Shown: piece by piece, positions 59,549 to 64,000 of the stretch | How the letters are laid out: every line of letters begins with the position of its first letter | Position numbering within the stretch: position 1 is the stretch's first letter | Origin: Yersinia kristensenii | GTDB lineage: Bacteria > Pseudomonadota > Gammaproteobacteria > Enterobacterales > Enterobacteriaceae | Assembly (NCBI RefSeq): GCF_900460525.1 | Contig: NZ_UHIY01000001.1 | Location: 2,604,001 to 2,668,000, forward strand | Length of the DNA: 64,000 nucleotides | Reading direction: 5' to 3' | The notes under the pieces: model-generated | Seen by the model: the letters and a program-made list of their open reading frames with translations, nothing else | Told to the model about the DNA's origin: nothing | Databases searched by the model: none | Translations under genes and position numbers: made by a program

Positions 59549-59575
59549 TTACAACACCTTTAGGGTGTGTTGTAA
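59549..59575. promoter_or_regulatory. inverted repeat upstream of the cold-shock-domain gene
   Basis: TTACAACAC (59549-59557) and GTGTTGTAA (59567-59575), perfect 9-bp arms, 9-nt spacer. Operator or RNA hairpin; no regulator recognised. Confidence 0.45.
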
Positions 59576-59693
59576 AAGAAAAAAATATGGATTTCTGTGC
59601 TAGTAATTGAGCATGAAAGGTGGCTTTTTCACTTTTTATCTAATTTTTGTGATCTCTGCCGTGGACAAAAAACAGTTCTATTGCTGTACTGTA

Positions 59694-59716
59694 TTGGACA
59701 CACATTTTGTGTCCAA
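59694..59716. promoter_or_regulatory. inverted repeat in the cspE leader
   Basis: TTGGACACA (59694-59702) and TGTGTCCAA (59708-59716), perfect 9-bp arms with a 5-nt loop, ending 22 nt before the cspE ATG. Confidence 0.5.
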
Positions 59717-59738
59717 CATTCACGTAAAGGTAAGTTTG

Positions 59739-59948
59739 ATGTCTAAGATTAAAGGTAGCGTTAAGTGGTTCAATGAATCTAAAGGCTTTGGTTTCATTAC
59801 CCCAGAAGATGGCAGTAAGGACGTTTTCGTTCACTTCTCCGCCATCGCTAGCAACGGTTTCAAAACTCTTGCTGAAGGCCAGCGTGTAGAATTTGAAATC
59901 ACGAACGGTGCCAAAGGGCCATCTGCTGCTAATGTTATCGCTATCTAA
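59739..59948 (+). CDS. cspE: cold-shock-like protein CspE
   Basis: 69 residues, differing from E. coli CspE at only a few positions: [20 protein letters not shown] with RNP1 KGFGFI, RNP2 VFVHF, C-terminus [10 protein letters not shown]. Binds single-stranded nucleic acid and melts RNA hairpins, with antitermination activity. AAGG at 59727-59730 precedes the ATG. Strong terminator at 59965-59999. Neighbour of crcB as in E. coli. Confidence 0.95.
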   Translation: MSKIKGSVKWFNESKGFGFITPEDGSKDVFVHFSAIASNGFKTLAEGQRVEFEITNGAKGPSAANVIAI

Positions 59949-59964
59949 GTAGCCAATATTTCTT

Positions 59965-59999
59965 AAAACCCGCCCCATTTTTATCAGGCGGGTTTTTTA
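59965..59999 (+). terminator. terminator after cspE
   Basis: AAAACCCGCC (59965-59974) pairs with GGCGGGTTTT (59987-59996), followed by T residues. Confidence 0.88.
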
Positions 60000-60021
60000 T
60001 TTTTAGCCCTAAAGGGATTAG

Positions 60022-60114
60022 CTAAAAGAGATATGCCTTTAAGAAGGTGGCGGTGATCAATAGGCAAAAAATGACTGCCAGCCATTCGGTTCCTGTTTTA
60101 GGTAAACTAAACAT
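60022..60114 (-). CDS. possible 30-residue membrane protein downstream of crcB
   Basis: ATG 60114, stop TAG at 60024-60022. Translation MFSLPKTGTEWLAVIFCLLI followed by TATFLKAYLF: a short polar start and one transmembrane helix. GGA lies about 8 nt before the ATG. Same strand as crcB, 119 bp further down. Resembles known small enterobacterial membrane proteins in design only. Confidence 0.5.
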   Translation of the reverse strand: MFSLPKTGTEWLAVIFCLLITATFLKAYLF

Positions 60115-60233
60115 AGGATTTATCCAGCACATCAGTCACCCCATCGGTTAACTGTTCTCAGCTAAATAATTATCTTATCTGTAGATTAAGAAAACATTAA
60201 GACGGTGTAAAAATAGCGCTATCTTGCTCGTTA

Positions 60234-60617
60234 TTATTGACCAGCAAAGTAATTAACCAATATGAAAGCCAGCATAGTCATGGCAAGTGAACCAGCCAGA
60301 TTAAGTGCAACCGTACCAGCCGCCCAAGCTAATTTCCCATCCTGAAGTAAATAGACAACTTCAACAGAAAAGGTTGAAAATGTCGTTAGACCACCGCAAA
60401 AACCCGTGGTAATCAGTAACTTCCAAACGGGGTCAATGTGTGCAATTCGGGTGAATACTGCTAATGTCAGGCCGATAATGAAAGCACCAACCAAGTTTAC
60501 AATAAGTGTCCCCACTGGGATATTGGGCGAAAAATTGTTTAGCTTCATACTGACTAGCCAACGGGCAACACTACCTACTCCACCACCAATAAATACTGCC
60601 AGCAATGTATTAAACAT
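60234..60617 (-). CDS. crcB: fluoride ion channel CrcB (Fluc)
   Basis: 127 residues, four membrane segments. Conserved [22 protein letters not shown] and the [13 protein letters not shown] selectivity segment. Dual-topology dimer exporting fluoride. ATG 60617 is chosen: AAGG lies 6 nt upstream and the size equals E. coli CrcB. No fluoride riboswitch was recognised in the 47 bp between this gene and the cyclase stop. Confidence 0.94.
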   Translation of the reverse strand: MFNTLLAVFIGGGVGSVARWLVSMKLNNFSPNIPVGTLIVNLVGAFIIGLTLAVFTRIAHIDPVWKLLITTGFCGGLTTFSTFSVEVVYLLQDGKLAWAAGTVALNLAGSLAMTMLAFILVNYFAGQ

Positions 60618-60664
60618 AAACACCTTTCTTTAGAGATACCACTATGCCGGTACTTTGCTGTTAT

Positions 60665-61717
60665 TCAGCTTGCCAGTTCAATGCGGTTACGACCATTGTC
60701 TTTTGCCAGATATAGCGCAGAGTCGGCAGCTTTCAGCCATTGCTGATAGTTAACCATGTCGTGCCGGTAATCCGCGATACCAGCACTGACTCTTAGCTGT
60801 AAAGTCGGGGCTTGGATAAAAACTAAATCAGCCAGTTTTTCCTGAATTCGCAATAATATTTCCCGTGTTTGTTCTGCTGTAGTATTAGGTAAAATGGCAC
60901 CGAATTCATCCCCACCGTAACGGCCAACAATGTCGATGGCTCGTAGCCCTAGCAATAATTCTTCGGCAAGAATAGTAATAGCTTCATCACCCACCGCATG
61001 ACCAAAAGTATCATTAATCGATTTGAAATTATCAATATCAAGTAAAATAAGTGTGGCACCGTGTTGGTAGCGTCGGCAACTATCAAATTGATTATGTAGT
61101 TGATGTTCCCAGTGTCTGCGGTTATAAAGCCCGGTTAACCCATCCCTGACACTAATACGCAATAACTCTTCTTTATTTTCGGCCAGACGTTTTGCGGTGC
61201 GATAGGTGACTAATCCAAGTAGGGAAGGGTAGATAATTATCATCGGTAAGCTGGCATAGACCTGGAGTGGTGAGGTCTCAGGTTTAAAGGGTAAATTAAA
61301 TATCCATGCGGTCAGTAAACTACAGGCAATCTGCAATGCGAGGCCTTTGCAAAAAACGTTTTTTCCGCCAGAAGCAATATTGTTCATACTCATCATGGAC
61401 AGAATCACAACAGACGGCAGAGCATTGAACGACATTATTGCGACCCAGACACCACCTAGTGCTGAGTCTATTTTCATATTTATGATTTCTTGCTCAAACG
61501 GTTGTTCAGAGCGTAAGGCCAGCAGGTATGAAATATGTGGCCAGACTAATCCATTAAGGGCGAGCAAGAACCAAAGCCATAATGGAGAATTCTGAGTGTA
61601 GAGTACTGAGCCGACACAAAACATACCAATGCCTAAGCCAAATACACGCGGTAAATAAGTCATTTTAGCAAAACTTAACCCAGATCGGCGGGTATTTATT
61701 CTACTTGAATAAGGCAA
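60665..61717 (-). CDS. MASE2-GGDEF diguanylate cyclase (AdrA/DgcC-like)
   Basis: 350 residues. Membrane MASE2 domain in 1-175 starting RRSGLSFAKMTYLPRVFGLG, close in pattern to E. coli AdrA, then a GGDEF domain (DGLTGLYNRRHWEHQL ... GRYGGDEFGAIL). The intact active site GGDEF and an inhibitory I-site RAID five residues before it suggest a feedback-controlled enzyme making c-di-GMP. It stands where E. coli has ybeM, between crcB and tatE; true orthology to dgcC is doubtful from position. Confidence 0.92.
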   Translation of the reverse strand: MPYSSRINTRRSGLSFAKMTYLPRVFGLGIGMFCVGSVLYTQNSPLWLWFLLALNGLVWPHISYLLALRSEQPFEQEIINMKIDSALGGVWVAIMSFNALPSVVILSMMSMNNIASGGKNVFCKGLALQIACSLLTAWIFNLPFKPETSPLQVYASLPMIIIYPSLLGLVTYRTAKRLAENKEELLRISVRDGLTGLYNRRHWEHQLHNQFDSCRRYQHGATLILLDIDNFKSINDTFGHAVGDEAITILAEELLLGLRAIDIVGRYGGDEFGAILPNTTAEQTREILLRIQEKLADLVFIQAPTLQLRVSAGIADYRHDMVNYQQWLKAADSALYLAKDNGRNRIELAS

Positions 61718-61918
61718 TTGGCGATTCCCTCGTTATTTTTGCTTTGGGGGGATGTTAACGGCAATGTCTCATCCGGAGTGAGTCAAATAAGCGAGAATGG
61801 ACTCTGAGTAAATCATAGTTCACTAACGAAATCTGTTACATATTACTCTTGTTTTAATCGGCAATTTATTCGTAAATAGCCCATGCTTTAATAAACAGTG
61901 CTAATCAAGAAGGTGTGT

Positions 61919-62134
61919 ATGGAAGGTCTCAGTATTACCAAGTTATTGGTAGTCGGCATATTGATTGTGTTGTTGTTTGGTACCAGCAAACTGCGCACGC
62001 TGGGTGCGGACTTAGGTGCGGCCTTAAAAGGTTTTAAAAAGGCCATGGGCAATGACGATGCTCCGCCAGCCAGCACGACTGCTGAGTCTAAAACAGCAAC
62101 AGAAGCCAAACCGCCGATCGAGCATAAAGACTGA
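61919..62134 (+). CDS. tatE: Sec-independent translocase component TatE
   Basis: 71 residues. Short N-terminus, membrane helix ITKLLVVGILIVLLFG and amphipathic helix with FGTSKLRTLGADLGAALKGFKKAM, the TatA/E hallmark. ATG 61919 is preceded by AAGAAGG. Neighbour of lipA as in E. coli tatE. Tat export of folded proteins; partly redundant with TatA. Confidence 0.94.
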   Translation: MEGLSITKLLVVGILIVLLFGTSKLRTLGADLGAALKGFKKAMGNDDAPPASTTAESKTATEAKPPIEHKD

Positions 62135-62243
62135 TTATACTTGCTTGGCCGCCATCTCGGTTGCCATAGAAGAATGATCATTCATTAGCTGGGGTATTAT
62201 CAGCAATTCTTCTGTAGCTGATAATGGAAACAGGCTGATAGCT

Positions 62244-62274
62244 AAAAACGGATCTTCACTGGAAATCCGTTTTT
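62244..62274. terminator. terminator after tatE
   Basis: Perfect 10-bp stem AAAAACGGAT / ATCCGTTTTT with an 11-nt loop, about 110 bp past the tatE stop. Confidence 0.78.
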
Positions 62275-62313
62275 GGTCGTTTATTATTTAAGGTGTAATA
62301 AAACATTTCATTG

Positions 62314-62345
62314 AAATTAGCCTGAGTATTTATTCAGGCTAATTT
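62314..62345. terminator. terminator of lipA
   Basis: Perfect 12-bp stem AAATTAGCCTGA / TCAGGCTAATTT with 8-nt loop, two bases beyond the lipA stop. Confidence 0.78.
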
Positions 62346-62347
62346 GC

Positions 62348-63313
62348 TTACTTAACTTCCAACCCTTTTGCTTGCAAGTCTGCATGGTAAGAGGATCGCA
62401 CAAACGGGCCACAAGCGGCATGGGTGAAGCCCATTGCCATTGCTTCCGCTTTCATCTCATCAAACTCTGCTGGGCTGACATAGCGCTGTACCGGTAAATG
62501 GTGACGGCTAGGCTGTAAATACTGCCCTAGTGTCAGCATAGTGACGCCGTGGCGGCGTAAATCATGCATCACTTCCACGATTTCGGCATTGGTCTCACCT
62601 AAGCCCACCATTAACCCAGACTTGGTAGGAATCTCTGGGTGAGCTTCTTTGAAGCGCTCCAATAATTTAAGCGACCATTCATAGTTAGCCCCTGGGCGAA
62701 CCTGACGATACACCCGGGGAACGTTTTCCAGGTTATGGTTAAACACATCCGGTGGAGTTACCGTCAAAATATCTAATGCGCGATCCATACGACCACGGAA
62801 ATCAGGCACTAGCGTTTCTATTTTAATTGTTGGATTCTTGGCTCGAATTGCTGAGATGCAATCTGCAAAGTGCTGAGCACCACCATCACGCAAATCATCC
62901 CGGTCGACAGACGTGATAACGACATAGCGCAGACCCATATCTTTAATAGTCTGAGCCAGTTTTTCTGGCTCATTGGCATCCGGTGTGACCGGGCGACCAT
63001 GGGCAACGTCACAGAATGGGCAACGGCGGGTACAAATTGCCCCGAGGATCATAAATGTTGCGGTACCGTGGTTAAAGCACTCCGACAGGTTAGGGCAGGA
63101 CGCCTCTTCGCAAACCGAGTGCAGACCATTTTTACGCATTGCAGCCTTGATACCCTGAATGCGGCTGGAGTCAGCAGGAAGCTTGATTTTCATCCACTCG
63201 GGTTTTCGTAGCAGCTCTTGGCGTTCAGTAACCACGGTTTTAATCGGGATTAACGCCATTTTATCTGCGTCGCGGTATTTGACGCCGCGTTCCATCTGAA
63301 TCGGTTTACTCAT
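62348..63313 (-). CDS. lipA: lipoyl synthase
   Basis: 321-residue radical-SAM enzyme inserting two sulfurs into octanoyl-protein. The auxiliary cluster cysteines in [12 protein letters not shown] and the radical-[11 protein letters not shown] are present, with the C-terminal serine region [18 protein letters not shown]. Identical length to E. coli LipA. Works with LipB, encoded just upstream (203-bp spacer). Confidence 0.98.
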   Translation of the reverse strand: MSKPIQMERGVKYRDADKMALIPIKTVVTERQELLRKPEWMKIKLPADSSRIQGIKAAMRKNGLHSVCEEASCPNLSECFNHGTATFMILGAICTRRCPFCDVAHGRPVTPDANEPEKLAQTIKDMGLRYVVITSVDRDDLRDGGAQHFADCISAIRAKNPTIKIETLVPDFRGRMDRALDILTVTPPDVFNHNLENVPRVYRQVRPGANYEWSLKLLERFKEAHPEIPTKSGLMVGLGETNAEIVEVMHDLRRHGVTMLTLGQYLQPSRHHLPVQRYVSPAEFDEMKAEAMAMGFTHAACGPFVRSSYHADLQAKGLEVK

Positions 63314-63516
63314 AATCGTACAGGTTCCAGTTCTGAATCTCTCAATTTGAGATTTTTTATTAAATTCAACGGGATGTGGCGTTCGTTAAAAAATTTTTGA
63401 AAATTGTTTAAAAATTATATCATCTTTCGCCAGTCCCATTCAGCCCCCAATTTTGTAGGCGTTTGTAAATGGGATGCTATAGGGCATTTGAACACCACAT
63501 ATTGACAGTTATTGAG

Positions 63517-64000
63517 CTATTGGGTGCCGACAGGTAAATAGTCAGCCAATGACCAGGGTTGTTGTTCTGCCGGTGAATAGCCTAATTCACGGATAAACTC
63601 ACGCACTAATATGGGTTGGATATCCGCAATAGTGGTGCCCGCTTTTAGCGCACTGACCTGGGTCATTTGCATTCCGGCGTAACCACATGGATTAATGCGC
63701 TGGAATGGCTCCAAATCCATGGCAACATTGAGGGCCAAGCCGTGAAATGAACAGCCTCGACGAATGCGCAGGCCCAATGAGCAAATTTTCTGTTGGTCAA
63801 CATACACGCCAGGAGCATCCGGGCGAGCTCGTGAATCAATGCCAAAATGAGCTAGTGTCTCAATGACAGTATTCTCAATCGCGGTGACTAATTGCCGCAC
63901 GCCCAATTTGGCGCGTTTGAGATCAATCATGATATACATGACTTGCTGGCCAGGGCCATGGTAGGTGACCTGGCCCCCTCGGTCACTTTGGATAACCGGA
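63517..64000 (-). CDS. lipB: octanoyltransferase LipB, N-terminus outside the window
   Basis: Transfers octanoyl from acyl carrier protein to lipoyl domains. The frame runs off the right edge ([19 protein letters not shown] at 63994-63931), so an ATG at 63939 is internal. Conserved [12 protein letters not shown], catalytic lysine/cysteine region [19 protein letters not shown] and the [13 protein letters not shown] block carrying the catalytic cysteine. About 60 N-terminal residues are missing. Confidence 0.96.
   Translation of the reverse strand, partial: PVIQSDRGGQVTYHGPGQQVMYIMIDLKRAKLGVRQLVTAIENTVIETLAHFGIDSRARPDAPGVYVDQQKICSLGLRIRRGCSFHGLALNVAMDLEPFQRINPCGYAGMQMTQVSALKAGTTIADIQPILVREFIRELGYSPAEQQPWSLADYLPVGTQ

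Noticed and set aside
60618..60664. Fluoride riboswitch before crcB
   Set aside because: The gap between the cyclase stop and crcB is only 47 bp and lacks the crcB-motif conserved stem and pseudoknot sequences.

Overview
The window is chromosomal DNA of a Yersinia species (Yersiniaceae, Enterobacterales), probably Y. enterocolitica or a close relative. Three things point there. The backbone order dnaX-ybaB-recR-htpG-adk-hemH ... gsk-ybaL-fsr-ushA-ybaK-chiX-ybaP-copA/cueR-ybbJ-qmcA-ybbN-ybbO-tesA/ybbA-ybbP-purK-purE-lpxH-ppiB/cysS-ybcJ-folD-tRNA-Arg is enterobacterial. A lipopolysaccharide cluster sits between hemH and gsk, the Yersinia position. Two 127-bp ERIC elements of the Yersinia type are present. 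Species assignment is inference; no database was searched.

Layout. 1-6805: replication/recombination (dnaX 3' part, ybaB, recR), chaperone htpG with a sigma-32 promoter and an ERIC element in its leader, adk, hemH. 6806-16883: an AT-rich, horizontally variable sugar cluster led by a JUMPstart/ops element: wzx flippase, three glycosyltransferases, wbcO-like initiating transferase, wbcP-like 4,6-dehydratase, wbcQ-like glycosyltransferase and gne epimerase. It has no visible wzy or wzz and resembles the outer-core cluster of Y. enterocolitica O:3/O:9 with one glycosyltransferase fewer. 16945-41667: conserved backbone for purine salvage and synthesis, efflux, periplasmic nucleotidase, copper export and its CueR switch, the ChiX small RNA, thioredoxin-like YbbN, TesA and its ABC partner, PurEK, LpxH, CysS and FolD.

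41881-47177: tRNA-Arg(TCT) followed by a decayed island. It has two broken phage-type integrase starts, each preceded by a similar ~60-bp leader, a broken secreted-protein gene and a small lipoprotein gene; an arsRBC arsenic operon follows. 47178-51534: a tightly overlapping operon of a dynamin-like GTPase (CrfC/RdcA family), an RdcB/YjcZ-family protein and a patatin-like phospholipase. This is the best candidate for an incompletely described system. 51709-58811: roxA, an Atm1-type ABC exporter, a mononuclear monooxygenase with a 24-codon ORF ahead of it, a two-domain molbindin, an octamer tandem repeat, a degenerate acyltransferase-3 protein and a divergent RcsA-like LuxR regulator. 58992-64000: two divergent cold-shock-domain genes, crcB with a possible 30-aa membrane protein downstream, a MASE2-GGDEF diguanylate cyclase, tatE, lipA and the 3' part of lipB, following the E. 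coli order cspE-crcB-...-tatE-lipA-lipB.

Two genes carry sequence-level signals for programmed -1 frameshifting (dnaX and copA). Several convergent gene pairs share perfect hairpin terminators.
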